From Trinickia fusca (GTDB lineage Bacteria; Pseudomonadota; Gammaproteobacteria; Burkholderiales; Burkholderiaceae): a DNA stretch of 64,000 nucleotides. Made by a program: the position numbers and the translations under genes. Below the pieces are notes generated by a model. That model was not told the origin of the DNA. It saw nothing but the letters and a program-made list of their open reading frames with translations, and did no database searches. This document shows positions 1 through 11,058 of this stretch, piece by piece; position 1 is the stretch's first letter; each line of letters starts with the position of its first letter. The DNA is taken from the NCBI RefSeq assembly GCF_003628145.1, contig NZ_RBZV01000002.1, positions 868,001 to 932,000 of the forward strand. Direction: 5' to 3'.

Positions 1-308
1 CGGTTTTGCGACGTGATCGGCACGAGTTTCATGCGCAGATCGGGCCGGTTCAGCTCGCGCTTGACGGCCTCGACAATCTTCATTTCGAAGTCGTACGAGT
101 AGCCGATGACGTGATGCTGATCGTCGTAGTAGGAGAATGGAATCGACGATTCACGATGGCCCAGCGAAATGACACCCGTGTCCGCGATCTTCTTCAGTGT
201 GCCCGCGCTCCCGCCCTCGGCTCGCGCCGCACCGGCCGCCCCCAACACGCTGACTGCGCCCATTGCACAGATCGCCCGCACGAGCTTCTTGAATTTCGTC
301 GACGCCAT
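1..308 (-). CDS. gltI: Glutamate/aspartate-type ABC transporter substrate-binding protein (3' end outside window)
   Basis: Only the first 102 codons are present; the gene runs off the left edge. The product opens with a basic n-region (MASTKFKKLVRA), a hydrophobic stretch and an AxA-type cleavage site (ARAEG), so it is exported to the periplasm. After it comes LKKIADTGVISLGHRESS and SFEM-like text (YSYDFEMKIVEAVK), the usual start of family-3 solute-binding proteins for polar amino acids such as GltI. The ATG at 306-308 on the minus strand follows a short AATGAGGT-type ribosome site. Glutamate/aspartate as ligand is inferred from family resemblance and from gdhA next door; the ligand-binding C-terminal part cannot be seen. 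Confidence 0.8.
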   Translation of the reverse strand, partial: MASTKFKKLVRAICAMGAVSVLGAAGAARAEGGSAGTLKKIADTGVISLGHRESSIPFSYYDDQHHVIGYSYDFEMKIVEAVKRELNRPDLRMKLVPITSQN

Positions 309-408
309 AGTTTTACCTCATTCAGGATAACTTTCACCCACTGTAACAAAGAAAGCATCTTGAAAGTAGCGAAAACTGCAGACGAACTGCGTCGTCGGCC
401 GCAGCAAA

Positions 409-444
409 CGAAAAGCGGGCGACACCTTGCGATGCCGCCCGCTT
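409..444 (-). terminator. Intrinsic terminator after gdhA
   Basis: A 9-bp perfect stem (arms at 413-421 and 436-444, AAGCGGGCG type) with a 14-nt loop is followed on the minus strand by TTTT. It lies 70 nt beyond the gdhA stop, so it probably ends the gdhA transcript before gltI. Confidence 0.7.
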
Positions 445-514
445 CAAATGCCGGACACGCGCGGGCATGTCGCCCCGCGTGCCGGCCTGGGTCTGAGCCC
501 TCGATCGGTATCGA

Positions 515-1819
515 TCAGGGGTACAGGCCGCGCATTTCGCGCGCCATCAGGATCCGCTTGCACGCGACGATGAACGCCGCCGTACGCATCGACACCTGAT
601 TTTCGCTCGACACTTGCCACACGGCGTTGAACGCTTCGCGCATGACGCGCTCGAGGCGCTGGTTGATCTCGTCTTCGGTCCAGAAGAAGCTCGAGAAGTC
701 CTGCACCCACTCGAAGTACGACACCGTCACGCCACCCGCGTTGGCCACGACGTCCGGGATCACGAGGATGCCCTTGTCGTGCAGGATGTCGTCGGCGGCC
801 GTCGTCGTCGGGCCGTTCGCGCCTTCGACGATGATCTTCGTCTTGATCTTCGACGCGTTCTTCTCGGTGATCTGGTTCTCGAGCGCGGCCGGGATCAGGA
901 TGTCCGTCTCGATCGTCCAGAATTCATCGTTGTTGAGCGGATCGGCGCCCGTGAAGCCGCCCACACCACCTTGCTTGGCGACGTGCTCGAGCAGCGCGGC
1001 GGTATCGAGGCCCTTCGGATTGAAGATCGAACCCGTGTGATCCTGCACCGCGATCACCTTCGCACCGGCTTCTTCGAACAGGTGCGCAGCGATGCCGCCC
1101 ACGTTGCCGAAGCCTTGCACGGCGATACGCGCGCCTTCGATGCTCAGGCCCACGCGGCGTGCCGCTTCCGTGCCGACGACGAACACGCCGCGGCCGGTCG
1201 CTTCCCGACGACCCAGCGAGCCGCCCAACGAGATGGGCTTGCCCGTCACGACGCCCGTGGCCGTCTGGCCTTGGTTCATGGAGTACGTGTCCATCATCCA
1301 CGCCATGATCTGTTCGTTCGTGTTGACGTCAGGCGCCGGAATGTCGGTGTTCGGTCCGATGATGAGGCCGATCTCGCTCGTGTAGCGGCGCGTGACGCGC
1401 TCGAGCTCGCCGCGCGACAGCGTGCGCGGATCGACACGGATACCACCCTTCGCGCCGCCGTACGGCACGTTCACAGCGGCGTTCTTCACCGACATCCAAG
1501 CCGACAGCGCCATCACTTCCGACAGCGTCACGTCCTGGTGGTAGCGCACGCCGCCCTTGCCGGGACCGCGCGAGACGTTGTGCTGCACGCGATAGCCTTC
1601 GAAGTGCGCGACGGTGCCGTTATCGAGTTCGATGGGCACATCGACGACGAGAATGCGCTTCGGACGCTTGAGCGTTTCGAGCCAGCGCGACAGGGAACCG
1701 AGATACGGCGCGACGCGGTCGACCTGACGCAGGTAGTTGCCCCAGGGGCCGAGATCGTCGCGGTTGAGATACGAGGGAATCGATTGCGCAGACGGCGAGG
1801 ACTGCAATTGCGAGGACAT
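515..1819 (-). CDS. gdhA: Glutamate dehydrogenase, hexameric family (434 aa)
   Basis: Catalyses reversible amination of 2-oxoglutarate to glutamate with NAD(P)H. The catalytic-lysine segment [13 protein letters not shown] is intact, the Rossmann glycine motif VQGFGNVGG follows, and the C-terminal half carries NANG-type text ([23 protein letters not shown]) typical of the family. Length matches beta-proteobacterial GdhA. The frame stays open upstream to 1930, but I start at ATG 1817-1819 ([10 protein letters not shown]) because GGAGTG sits at proper distance and because the upstream stretch holds an operator-like palindrome. Cofactor preference cannot be read from sequence. A LysR gene lies directly upstream in the same direction. 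Confidence 0.93.
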   Translation of the reverse strand: MSSQLQSSPSAQSIPSYLNRDDLGPWGNYLRQVDRVAPYLGSLSRWLETLKRPKRILVVDVPIELDNGTVAHFEGYRVQHNVSRGPGKGGVRYHQDVTLSEVMALSAWMSVKNAAVNVPYGGAKGGIRVDPRTLSRGELERVTRRYTSEIGLIIGPNTDIPAPDVNTNEQIMAWMMDTYSMNQGQTATGVVTGKPISLGGSLGRREATGRGVFVVGTEAARRVGLSIEGARIAVQGFGNVGGIAAHLFEEAGAKVIAVQDHTGSIFNPKGLDTAALLEHVAKQGGVGGFTGADPLNNDEFWTIETDILIPAALENQITEKNASKIKTKIIVEGANGPTTTAADDILHDKGILVIPDVVANAGGVTVSYFEWVQDFSSFFWTEDEINQRLERVMREAFNAVWQVSSENQVSMRTAAFIVACKRILMAREMRGLYP

Positions 1820-1896
1820 GGACACTCCAACGGTCACAGGAATGGGCGCCATTGTCGAAAAAGGCATTTTTGAAATCCAATGCCGTTTGCTCATCC

Positions 1897-1919
1897 CGTT
1901 ATGCATGGTTTGCATAACG
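1897..1919. promoter_or_regulatory. LysR-type inverted repeat upstream of gdhA
   Basis: Perfect 8-bp arms CGTTATGC and GCATAACG are separated by 7 nt; inside sits a T-N11-A core (TGCATGGTTTGCA), the hallmark of LysR-family sites. It is 78 bp upstream of the gdhA start. On the minus strand a weak promoter can be drawn between it and gdhA (TTGGAT, 18 nt, GACAAT). The neighbouring LysR protein is the natural but unproven ligand. Confidence 0.6.
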
Positions 1920-1960
1920 TTGCCCGGCACGCATGCGAAGCGGCCGGCCGAGCCGACGCG

Positions 1961-2944
1961 TCAACCGGTTCGCGCGCCTTCGTCGGCCTGCCTCACACCG
2001 CCCTCGACCTCGCCTGCGACGACCTGCCACAGGCGCCGCACGAGCTGCTGGCGCGGATCGTCGCTGGTCGCGGCGAGCTTGTCTCGATACAGGCGGATCT
2101 CCATCGTCAGCGTGAAGCGGTCCGCGCTTGCCCCGCGCGTGGGCCGGTCGAGCCGGATCAGGTCGCCGGCCGCCACGGCGTCTTCGACCGCGCTGTGCGG
2201 CAGAAACGCGACACCGTGGCCCGCCAGCGCCATCGCCTTGAGCCCTTCGGCCATATCGGTTTCGTAGATGCGATCGAGATATAGGCGCTCGGATGCGTTC
2301 GCGATGATGACTTCCGTCATGCGCCCGAGGTAAGCGTTGGGCGTGTACGACAGATACGGCACCGGCGCCTCGAGCGTGCCCGGCAACTGGTAGCGCGCGC
2401 GCCCCGCGCGCAGCGGCGCCGAGAACGGGCTGATCGGCTCGCTGCCCAGCGTCAGCATGTCGTAGCGCGCGGGATCGAGCGCGACGGGATGGCTCGGATG
2501 GTGATATCCCATCACCAGGTCGCACCCGCCCTCAACGAGCGAGAGCACCGCATCGTGTACGTTGAGCGCGCGCAGGCGCGTATGCACGGGGCCCAGTTGC
2601 GCTTCGATGCGTTGCAGCCAGCGCGGGAAGTACGTCAGCGACAGCGTATGCGGCACGGCGAATTCGATCGTGGCGGCGGGCGCGCCCGTGTGGCCGCGCA
2701 GCAGGATGCGCGCCTCGTGCACCTGCGACAGCATGGCTAATGCTTGTTCGTAGAAGACCTGTCCCGCCTGCGTCAGCCGCGTCGGATACACCGAGCGGTC
2801 GATCAGCTCAGTGCCGAGCCACGCCTCGAGCGCCTGGATACGCCGCGAAAACGCAGGCTGGGTGACATGCCGCAGTTCGGCCGAACGGCTGAAGCTGCGC
2901 GTTTCCGCGAGCGAAACGAAGTCTTCGAGCCATTTCAGTTCCAT
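1961..2944 (-). CDS. LysR-family transcriptional regulator (327 aa)
   Basis: The N-terminus MELKWLEDFVSLAETRSFSRSAEL then VTQPAFSRRIQALEAWLG is a textbook LysR winged helix-turn-helix (residues about 1-60), followed by a periplasmic-binding-like effector domain. Text such as PYLSYTPNAYLGR in the effector domain resembles the YjiE/HypT branch of LysR regulators, but the effector is unknown. The frame extends upstream to 3055; the start at 2942-2944 is chosen since LysR proteins begin within a few residues of this motif. It lies between gdhA (same strand, 141 nt downstream) and a divergent nitrate/nitrite transporter, so either may be its target. Confidence 0.9.
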   Translation of the reverse strand: MELKWLEDFVSLAETRSFSRSAELRHVTQPAFSRRIQALEAWLGTELIDRSVYPTRLTQAGQVFYEQALAMLSQVHEARILLRGHTGAPAATIEFAVPHTLSLTYFPRWLQRIEAQLGPVHTRLRALNVHDAVLSLVEGGCDLVMGYHHPSHPVALDPARYDMLTLGSEPISPFSAPLRAGRARYQLPGTLEAPVPYLSYTPNAYLGRMTEVIIANASERLYLDRIYETDMAEGLKAMALAGHGVAFLPHSAVEDAVAAGDLIRLDRPTRGASADRFTLTMEIRLYRDKLAATSDDPRQQLVRRLWQVVAGEVEGGVRQADEGARTG

Positions 2945-3318
2945 GCGGGCCTTGGCAAAAAGCAGCGAGAGGGGCAACGCGCGCATTTTACCGGGCGCCG
3001 TGATGGACGCCTCCGCCGTCGTTCTTGCAGCGCACCATCGGCGCGCGCGCCGCACGCGCCCTGTGCCGGCCGCGCAAGCCCGGTGCGCCGACGCTGCACC
3101 GCTCGCGGGCGGGCCGCCAACCGATGCGGGGCATGCTGTGTGACGACACGCGGCGCAAACGCACGCGCGGCGCGTCCTTGCGCTTTGTTCTGCTTTTTAG
3201 GGCACGGATCTTGGCACAGGCCTTGCATTTGCCTGGCCTCGCGCTGCACTGCAAAAGAAGATGCGCGGCGCGCACCCGACCTCACCGACCTTCCCTTCCA
3301 TCGCGACGCGAGGATGCC
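2945..3318. other. 374-bp divergent intergenic region between LysR gene and NNP transporter
   Basis: No coding sequence is convincing here. It is very GC-rich apart from the last 150 bp. The one clear signal is the sigma-54 promoter at 3211-3228 for the rightward transporter. I could not pick out convincing NtrC sites by eye, although GCACC and GGTGC half-sites occur. Confidence 0.6.
3211..3228 (+). promoter_or_regulatory. Sigma-54 (-24/-12) promoter of the NNP transporter
   Basis: The string TTGGCACAGGCCTTGCAT fits the RpoN consensus TGGCAC-N5-TTGCA exactly, with the invariant GG and GC dinucleotides separated by 10 nt. It lies 91 bp upstream of the transporter start on the correct strand. 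RpoN control of nitrate/nitrite uptake suits nitrogen-limitation signalling through NtrC. Confidence 0.8.
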
Positions 3319-4722
3319 ATGAAGAACCTGCAACAAGCGCTACGGAGCGGCAATTGGCGCTCGCTCCTCGCGTGCTTCCTCTATTTCGATACCGGCTTCA
3401 CGGTCTGGGTCCTCTATGGCCCGCTCGCGCCGTTCATCGGCAAGGACGTGCCGATGAACGCCGCCGAGCAGGGCTTTCTCGTTGCCGTGCCCGTGCTCGC
3501 CGCCGCCATCCTGCGCGTGACGCTCGGCAACCTGTATCAGTCGACCGATGGCCGGCGCATTGCGCTGCTGGGCGTGCTGCTCTCGGCAGTGCCGGCCGTC
3601 GTGTTGCCGCTGTGGCCGGGCGTGCCGTCCTATACGCTGCTGCTCGTGCTCGGCGTGTTCCTCGGCATGGGCGGGGCGAGCTTCGCGGTCGCGCTGCCGA
3701 TGGCCGGCAGCAGTTACCCGCCGAAGGTGCAGGGGCTCGTGCTGGGCTTGGCTGCTGCCGGCAACATCGGCGCCATGCTCGACGGCTTCCTGTTCCCGCA
3801 CGTGGCGAGCGCGCTCGGCTGGCAGTTCGCCACGGCGGCCGCGTTGCCGCTGCTCGGGCTCGCGGGCCTGGCGCTGTTTGCCTGGGGCGATGATCGCGGC
3901 GAAAAGACCGGTGACACCGCGCGTGCGCTCGGCAGCTTCGCCGCCACGCTCGCGGGCCTCGTCGTCCTCGTGCTGGCCGTGCATGCGGGCGTGTTCGGCC
4001 CGGGCAAGACCGGCGTGTTGCTGCTGCCGCTGATCGGCGCGCTCGGCGCGATCGCGTTGCTGCCCGCACGCTACCGCGCCGTGCTCGCCGAACGCGATAC
4101 CTGGGTGCTGATGCTGATCTACGGCATCACGTTCGGCGGCTTCGTCGGCATGTCCTCTTACGTGACGCTGCTGCTGACCACGCTCTATCAGCTGCCCAAG
4201 CTCGAGGCAGGTCTGTTCATGTCGCTGCTCGCGTTCCTCGGCGCGATCGTGCGGCCGATGGGCGGCTCGCTGGCCGATCGCGTGACGGGCGTGCGCGCGT
4301 TGCTCGTGCTGCTGGCGCTGATCTCGCTCGGCGATTTCGCGTTCGCCGCCTGGATGCCTCCGCTCGGCGGCGGCATCGCGCTGCTCGTGTGCCTCTACCT
4401 CGCGTTCGGGCTCGGCAACGGCGCAACGTTCCAACTCGTGCCGCACCGCTGGAAAGGCAAAACCGGCCTGCTCTCGGGCGTGATCGGTGCCGCGGGCGGG
4501 ATCGGCGGCTTCTATCTGCCCGTCGTCATGGGCATCGCCAAGGAAAACACGGGCAGCTATCAGATGGGCTTCGCGACGTTCGGCGCGCTCGCGGCCTGTG
4601 CGTGCGGCGCGCTGGTCCTGCTGCGCACGCAGTGGCTCACCTGGGCCTCGCCGGCGAGCGTGACGGCCAGCGAACCCGCTCCCTCCCCCGTGCTCGGCCA
4701 AACTGCCACCGCCGGCGAATAA
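3319..4722 (+). CDS. MFS nitrate/nitrite transporter, NNP (NarK/NasA) family (467 aa)
   Basis: An integral membrane protein with about 12 hydrophobic segments. The first membrane helix (LACFLYFDTGFTVWVLYGPLAPF) and the glycine-rich signature GGASFAVALPMAG followed by GLAAAGNIGA match the nitrate/nitrite porter family; a second family motif with GAAGGIGGF is seen near residue 390. The start ATG 3319 follows GCGAGGATGCC and begins MKNLQQALRSGNW; an open frame upstream to 3025 carries no membrane or signal features. A sigma-54 promoter and neighbouring gdhA and GltI-like genes argue for assimilatory nitrogen uptake rather than respiratory nitrate exchange. Substrate (nitrate versus nitrite) is not determinable here. 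Confidence 0.85.
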   Translation: MKNLQQALRSGNWRSLLACFLYFDTGFTVWVLYGPLAPFIGKDVPMNAAEQGFLVAVPVLAAAILRVTLGNLYQSTDGRRIALLGVLLSAVPAVVLPLWPGVPSYTLLLVLGVFLGMGGASFAVALPMAGSSYPPKVQGLVLGLAAAGNIGAMLDGFLFPHVASALGWQFATAAALPLLGLAGLALFAWGDDRGEKTGDTARALGSFAATLAGLVVLVLAVHAGVFGPGKTGVLLLPLIGALGAIALLPARYRAVLAERDTWVLMLIYGITFGGFVGMSSYVTLLLTTLYQLPKLEAGLFMSLLAFLGAIVRPMGGSLADRVTGVRALLVLLALISLGDFAFAAWMPPLGGGIALLVCLYLAFGLGNGATFQLVPHRWKGKTGLLSGVIGAAGGIGGFYLPVVMGIAKENTGSYQMGFATFGALAACACGALVLLRTQWLTWASPASVTASEPAPSPVLGQTATAGE

Positions 4723-6264
<1,542 letters not shown>

Positions 6265-6300
6265 AGTTTAAGGCGCGCGCCGTTTAAGCCTTGCCAATCG

Positions 6301-6337
6301 GGGCCGGCTGCCTTGCGCAGCCGGCCCTTTGTTTTTT
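6301..6337 (+). terminator. Intrinsic terminator after purB
   Basis: An 11-bp perfect GC-rich stem (6301-6311 with 6317-6327, loop CTTGC) is followed by TTTGTTTTTT. Confidence 0.9.
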
Positions 6338-6365
6338 GAGCGTGCCCGAGGTGCAGGTACGCGAG

Positions 6366-6875
6366 TTACGCGCTCCTTCGACCAAGCTTGGCCATCACCT
6401 CGTCGACGATCGCCTCGGGCGTCATGTCGACGCTGACCGTCAGCGCCTCATCCTCGCCCGGTTCTTCGAGCGTATCGAGCTGACTTTGCAGCAACGACGG
6501 ATCGAAGAAATGACCGGCGCGCGCGTTCAGGCGCTGGCGCAGCACCTCGAACGTCCCCCTCAGATAAACGAACCGTACATTGCCGTCGCCACCGGGGCCA
6601 CCGCGCAGCACGTCGCGGTACGCGCGCTTGAGCGACGAGCAGCCGAACACCGCCGTCTCGCCGGCCCGCTGCCGGGCCTCGATAGCCGCGCGAATCGCCG
6701 CGAGCCACGGCCAGCGATCGTCATCGGTCAGCGCGATGCCATGCGCCATCTTCGCCTTGTTCGCCTCGCTGTGAAATGCGTCCCCATCCATGAAGCTGCA
6801 CGCCAGTCGCTCGGCCAGCAGTTCTCCGATCCGCGTCTTGCCGGCGCCCGAGACGCCCATCACGATCAGAATCAT
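6366..6875 (-). CDS. gntK: Gluconokinase (169 aa)
   Basis: Phosphorylates gluconate to 6-phosphogluconate with ATP. The P-loop GVSGAGKT is at residues 7-14, followed by FMDGDAFHSEANKAKMAHGIALTDDDRWPWL, the gluconate-kinase specific block, and CSSLKRAYRDVLR. Length is typical. The ATG at 6873-6875 follows AACGGAGGAGCG. It sits 10 nt downstream of gntP on the same strand, so uptake and phosphorylation are co-transcribed; the product feeds the edd-eda genes just upstream. Confidence 0.95.
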   Translation of the reverse strand: MILIVMGVSGAGKTRIGELLAERLACSFMDGDAFHSEANKAKMAHGIALTDDDRWPWLAAIRAAIEARQRAGETAVFGCSSLKRAYRDVLRGGPGGDGNVRFVYLRGTFEVLRQRLNARAGHFFDPSLLQSQLDTLEEPGEDEALTVSVDMTPEAIVDEVMAKLGRRSA

Positions 6876-6885
6876 CGCTCCTCCG

Positions 6886-8247
6886 TTACAGCACCGCCGC
6901 AGCCACGAACGTCAACGCAAGACCGAGCACCGAGATGATCGTCTCGCACAGCGACCACGTCTTGAACGTCTGCCCGACCGTCATGCCGAAGTATTCCTTG
7001 ATGAGCCAGAAGCCGCCATCGTTCACGTGCGAGAAGATCAGCGACCCCGAACCGGTGGCGAGCACGAGCAGCTCGGGCCGCACGTGCACGGCGCCCGCGG
7101 CGGCGATCGGGGCGACGATGCCGCATGCGGTCGTCATCGCCACCGTCGCCGAGCCCGTCGCCAGACGGATCAGCGCGGCGACGAACCAGCCGAACAGCAG
7201 CGGCGAGAGATGCGCCTGCGTGGCGACCGCCACGATCTGCTGCGAGATGCCGCTCTCGCGCAGCACGCCGCCGAAGCCACCGCCCGCACCGACGATCAGC
7301 GTGATGCCGGCGATCGGCGCCAGGCATTCGCCGCAGAACTTCTGGATCTGCTCGCGCGAAAAGCCGCCCCGCACCCCGAAGCTCCAGAAGCTGAAGAAGA
7401 CCGCGATCAACAGCGCGACGTCGGAATTGCCGACGAAGTGCAGCAGATCGTTCGGCAACGACTTCGGCGCGAAGAACAGATTGGCCCAGCTGCCCAGCAG
7501 CATCAGCAGGACCGGCAGCAGCACGGTGAGCACCGTGATGCCGAAGCCCGGCAACTCGCGCCGCGCTGCGTCGTCGCCCCGCTCGACGAACTGTTCGGCG
7601 AGCGGGTTCACCTCGGGCAGCTTCACGGTACGGTAGATCAACAGCGCGAACAGCGGCCCGGCGACGAGTGCGGTCGGCACGCCGACGATCAGGCCATATG
7701 CGATCGTCTTGCCGACGTCGGCGCCGTAGGCCTGCACGGCAAGCAGCGCGGCCGGATGCGGCGGAATGAGCCCATGGACGACCGACAGCCCCGCCACCAT
7801 CGGCAAGCCGATCAGCAGCAGCGACTTGCCGGTGCGCTTGGCGACGTTGAACGCGATCGGGATCAACAACACGAAGCCCACTTCGAAGAACACGGGCAAG
7901 CCGACGATGACGGCCACGAACAGCATCGCCCAGTGGATGTTGCGCTCGCCGAACCAGCGTATCAGCGTGGTCGCGATGCGCTCGGCCCCGCCCGACTCGG
8001 CCATCATCTTGCCGAGCATCGTGCCCAGGCCCACGACGACGGCGATATGGCCGAGCGTGCCGCCGTTGCCGGTTTCGAACGCCTTGACGATCGTGTCCAT
8101 CGGCATGCCGGCCGCCAGACCCAGCAGCAGCGAGACGACGATGAGGACCAGAAACGGATAGACCTTGAAGCGGGCGATGAGGATGATGAGCGCCGCGATG
8201 GCGATGACCGCATAGACGAGCAAGAGTCCGCCGTGGACCGATCCCAT
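6886..8247 (-). CDS. gntP: Gluconate:H+ symporter, GntP family (453 aa)
   Basis: A polytopic inner-membrane protein with a dozen or more hydrophobic segments and the GntP-family C-terminal motif GSGSLIFSHVNDGGFWLIKEYFG. It imports gluconate with protons. The ATG at 8245-8247 follows AAGGAG at 7 nt. It is the first gene of a gntP-gntK pair. Related GntP paralogues carry other sugar acids, but linkage to gntK, edd and eda supports gluconate. Confidence 0.92.
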   Translation of the reverse strand: MGSVHGGLLLVYAVIAIAALIILIARFKVYPFLVLIVVSLLLGLAAGMPMDTIVKAFETGNGGTLGHIAVVVGLGTMLGKMMAESGGAERIATTLIRWFGERNIHWAMLFVAVIVGLPVFFEVGFVLLIPIAFNVAKRTGKSLLLIGLPMVAGLSVVHGLIPPHPAALLAVQAYGADVGKTIAYGLIVGVPTALVAGPLFALLIYRTVKLPEVNPLAEQFVERGDDAARRELPGFGITVLTVLLPVLLMLLGSWANLFFAPKSLPNDLLHFVGNSDVALLIAVFFSFWSFGVRGGFSREQIQKFCGECLAPIAGITLIVGAGGGFGGVLRESGISQQIVAVATQAHLSPLLFGWFVAALIRLATGSATVAMTTACGIVAPIAAAGAVHVRPELLVLATGSGSLIFSHVNDGGFWLIKEYFGMTVGQTFKTWSLCETIISVLGLALTFVAAAVL

Positions 8248-8321
8248 GTACTGTCTCCTTCACGGGTCATGCAATGAGGACTTGGACGGCACTCACGGAG
8301 CCCTCGTGAGGCCGTCGCAGC

Positions 8322-8327
8322 ATTGTA
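8322..8327 (-). promoter_or_regulatory. Candidate -10 box for gntP-gntK
   Basis: TACAAT on the minus strand, 75 bp upstream of gntP and downstream of the eda terminator. The matching -35 region is poor, so this is a tentative call. Confidence 0.3.
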
Positions 8328-8372
8328 GACGGCGTGACGAAGCGTCGACAGAAACGATTCCACCAAACAAAA

Positions 8373-8410
8373 CCCTCACATCGCGCGCGAAAACACATGC
8401 AATGTGAGGG
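8373..8410 (-). terminator. Intrinsic terminator after eda
   Basis: Arms CCCTCACAT/ATGTGAGGG (9 bp, 20-nt loop) are followed on the minus strand by TTTTGTTT. Position, 41 nt past the eda stop, fits the end of the edd-eda transcript. Confidence 0.65.
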
Positions 8411-8451
8411 CCGACAGCAGGCGAGAAAGGCCGCTTGATGCGGCGCAGCGT

Positions 8452-9087
8452 TTAATTCTGATGCGCGGCCAGTTCGGAAGCGGCGCGTGCCAGGCGCGTG
8501 ACGTCGTCCCAGTTCTTGGCGGCCAGCGTGGCCTTCGGCGTCAGCCACGAGCCCCCTACGCACACGACGTTCGGCAACGCGAGGAACGTGGGCGCCGTCT
8601 CGGGCGTGATGCCACCGGTCGGGCAGAACTTGAGCGTCGGGAACGGACCGTGAAAAGCCTGCAGCATGCCGACGCCGCCCGCTTGCTGCGCGGGGAAGAA
8701 CTTGACGATCTCGTAGCCGAGCTCGAGCGCGACGAGGATGTCGGTCGGCGTCATGACGCCCGGCAGCAGCGGCAGCCCCGCGTCTTGCGCGGCTTGGTGC
8801 ATGTCTTTCGTGAGCCCTGGCGAGACGCCGAATTGCGCGCCGGCCTTCTTGGCGAGCGCGCAGTGCTCGGGCTTCGTAATCGTGCCGACGCCGACGACGA
8901 TGTCGGGCGCAAGCTGACTTGCGCGCTCGATGGCCTGCAGGCCCGCTTGGGTGCGCAACGTGATTTCGAGTACCTTCACGCCGCCCGCATGGAGCGCGCG
9001 CGACACGTGTTCGCCCTGCTCGGCCGAATCGAACGCGAGCACGGGAATGACCGGGCCCAGACGGACAATCTCGTCAATCGTTTTCAT
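8452..9087 (-). CDS. eda: 2-dehydro-3-deoxy-phosphogluconate (KDPG) aldolase (211 aa)
   Basis: Splits KDPG into pyruvate and glyceraldehyde 3-phosphate, the last Entner-Doudoroff step. The class I aldolase features are present: the catalytic Glu in VLEITLRT and the Schiff-base Lys in YEIVKFFPAQQ, with CPTGGI for phosphate binding. A GTG (9091-9093) lies two codons upstream of the chosen ATG (9085-9087); AAGGAGG abuts that GTG but is 6 nt from the ATG, which decides the start. The gene is 11 nt downstream of edd and co-transcribed with it. Confidence 0.95.
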   Translation of the reverse strand: MKTIDEIVRLGPVIPVLAFDSAEQGEHVSRALHAGGVKVLEITLRTQAGLQAIERASQLAPDIVVGVGTITKPEHCALAKKAGAQFGVSPGLTKDMHQAAQDAGLPLLPGVMTPTDILVALELGYEIVKFFPAQQAGGVGMLQAFHGPFPTLKFCPTGGITPETAPTFLALPNVVCVGGSWLTPKATLAAKNWDDVTRLARAASELAAHQN

Positions 9088-9098
9088 TTGCACCCTCC

Positions 9099-10991
9099 TT
9101 ATCGCTGTGCGGCGTGAACGTGTTTTTCGGCCGGCTCACCTACGGCCAACGGAAGTCCCTGCGGGACGAGCGGACCGAACACCGAGGCGCCCATCTCGGC
9201 CGGCGCCGCAGCCGCCCGGAAGACGCCGAACAATTCGCGGCCGAAGCCGACTTCGTTGTGTGCCTGATGCTGCGGCACCGCATTCTCGCGCGCGGCCCAC
9301 TCGGCTTCGTCGAGCTCGATGTCGAGCACACCGCGCTCGGCGTCGATGACGAGCGTGTCGCCCGTGCGCACCTTGCCGAGCGGCCCGCCCAGCAGCGCCT
9401 CGGGCGAGACATGAATCACGGCCGGCACCTTGCCCGAGGCACCCGACATGCGCCCGTCAGTGACGAGCGCGACATGGAAGCCTTGATCCTGCAACACGCC
9501 GAGCAGCGGCGTCAAACGGTGCAACTCCGGCATACCGTTGGCGCGCGCTCCCTGGAAGCGCACGACGGCGACGAAGTCGCGTTTGAGTTCACCGTTGTCG
9601 AACGCTTCCTGCACGGCCTCTTGCGAATCGAACACGATGGCCGGCGCACGTACCGTGCGGTGCTCGGTTGCCACGGCCGAAATCTTGATGACGCCGCGCC
9701 CGAGCCGCCCCTGCATCAGGCGCAGGCCGCCATCGGCCTGGAACGGATCGCCGATTCGCCGCAGCACATTCGTGTCGCCGCTCGCCTCGGGGCCCGGCAC
9801 CCATTTGAGCGCGCCATCGATCAGACGCGGCTCTTCGGTGTATCGATGCAGCCCCTTGCCAGCCACCGTCGTCACGTCGTCGTGCAGCAATCCGCCCTCG
9901 AGCAGGTTGCGGACCAGGAAGGCCATGCCGCCCGCCGCGTGGTAGTGGTTCACATCGGCCTTGCCGTTCGGATAGATCTTGGCAAGCAGCGGCACGGCCT
10001 GGGACAGCGTGTCGAAGTCGTCCCAGTCGATCAGAATGCCGGCCGCGCGCGCGATGGCGACCAGATGCAGCGTATGGTTCGTCGAACCGCCCGTTGCCAG
10101 CAGCGCCACGATGCCGTTGACGATCGCTTTTTCGTCGACGACATGGCCGATCGGCGTGTAGTGGCTGCCCTCGGCCGTCAGCTCGAGCACGCGCTGCGCC
10201 GCCGCCGCCGTCAGCGCATCGCGCAGTGGCGTATGCGGATGCACGAATGCCGAGCCCGGCAGGTGCAAGCCCATCACTTCCATCAGCATCTGGTTGCTGT
10301 TCGCGGTGCCGTAGAACGTGCAGGTGCCATGCCCGTGATACGCGGCGGCTTCAGCTTCGAGCAGTGCATCGCGGCCCACCTGCCCCATGGCGAACTGCTG
10401 GCGGATCTTCGCCTTTTCGTCGTTCGACAGCCCGCTCGTCATCGGGCCCGCTGGCACGAAGATCGTCGGCAGATGGCCAAATTGCAGCGCGCCGATCAAC
10501 AGACCCGGCACGATCTTGTCGCAGACGCCCAGGCACAGCGCCGCATCGAACATATTGTGCGTGAGCGCAACGGCCGTGCTCATCGCGATGACTTCGCGCG
10601 AGAACAGCGACAGCTCCATGCCGGCGTTGCCCTGCGTAATGCCGTCGCACATGGCGGGCACGCCGCCCGCGAACTGGGCGACGCCGCCCCGCTCGCGCGC
10701 CGCACGCTTGATGATGTCGGGAAAAGCCTCGTACGGCGCGTGGGCCGACAGCATCTCGTTGTACGCCGAGACGATGCCGATGTTGGGTTGTCGCAGCGCC
10801 TTGATCGCGAACTTGTCGTTGCCTTCGAGCCCGGCGAAGCCGTGTGCGAGATTGGCGCACGAGAGCGTGCCGCGTGCCGGAAAGTGCCCTTGCGCGGCGT
10901 CGATGCGTGCGAGGTAAGCCGAACGTGTCGGCTTGCTGCGCTCGACGACGCGCCGAGTCACCTGGATCAGAGTGGGATGCGGCGAAACCAT
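9099..10991 (-). CDS. edd: 6-phosphogluconate dehydratase (630 aa)
   Basis: Dehydrates 6-phosphogluconate to KDPG, first dedicated step of the Entner-Doudoroff pathway. It belongs to the IlvD/Edd Fe-S dehydratases: [36 protein letters not shown] with cluster cysteines, and [21 protein letters not shown] are all recognisable. The first ATG (10989-10991) follows GGAAGGAGCG. Length is in line with about 600 aa for E. coli Edd. The operon edd-eda is read away from divergent hexR, and its promoter carries a HexR-like palindrome. Confidence 0.95.
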   Translation of the reverse strand: MVSPHPTLIQVTRRVVERSKPTRSAYLARIDAAQGHFPARGTLSCANLAHGFAGLEGNDKFAIKALRQPNIGIVSAYNEMLSAHAPYEAFPDIIKRAARERGGVAQFAGGVPAMCDGITQGNAGMELSLFSREVIAMSTAVALTHNMFDAALCLGVCDKIVPGLLIGALQFGHLPTIFVPAGPMTSGLSNDEKAKIRQQFAMGQVGRDALLEAEAAAYHGHGTCTFYGTANSNQMLMEVMGLHLPGSAFVHPHTPLRDALTAAAAQRVLELTAEGSHYTPIGHVVDEKAIVNGIVALLATGGSTNHTLHLVAIARAAGILIDWDDFDTLSQAVPLLAKIYPNGKADVNHYHAAGGMAFLVRNLLEGGLLHDDVTTVAGKGLHRYTEEPRLIDGALKWVPGPEASGDTNVLRRIGDPFQADGGLRLMQGRLGRGVIKISAVATEHRTVRAPAIVFDSQEAVQEAFDNGELKRDFVAVVRFQGARANGMPELHRLTPLLGVLQDQGFHVALVTDGRMSGASGKVPAVIHVSPEALLGGPLGKVRTGDTLVIDAERGVLDIELDEAEWAARENAVPQHQAHNEVGFGRELFGVFRAAAAPAEMGASVFGPLVPQGLPLAVGEPAEKHVHAAQR

Positions 10992-11058
10992 GAGGGGACG
11001 CTCCTTCCAGAAAAGAATCGCACGGCTTGAGCCGCGACAGGCGATTGAGTCGTCGACG

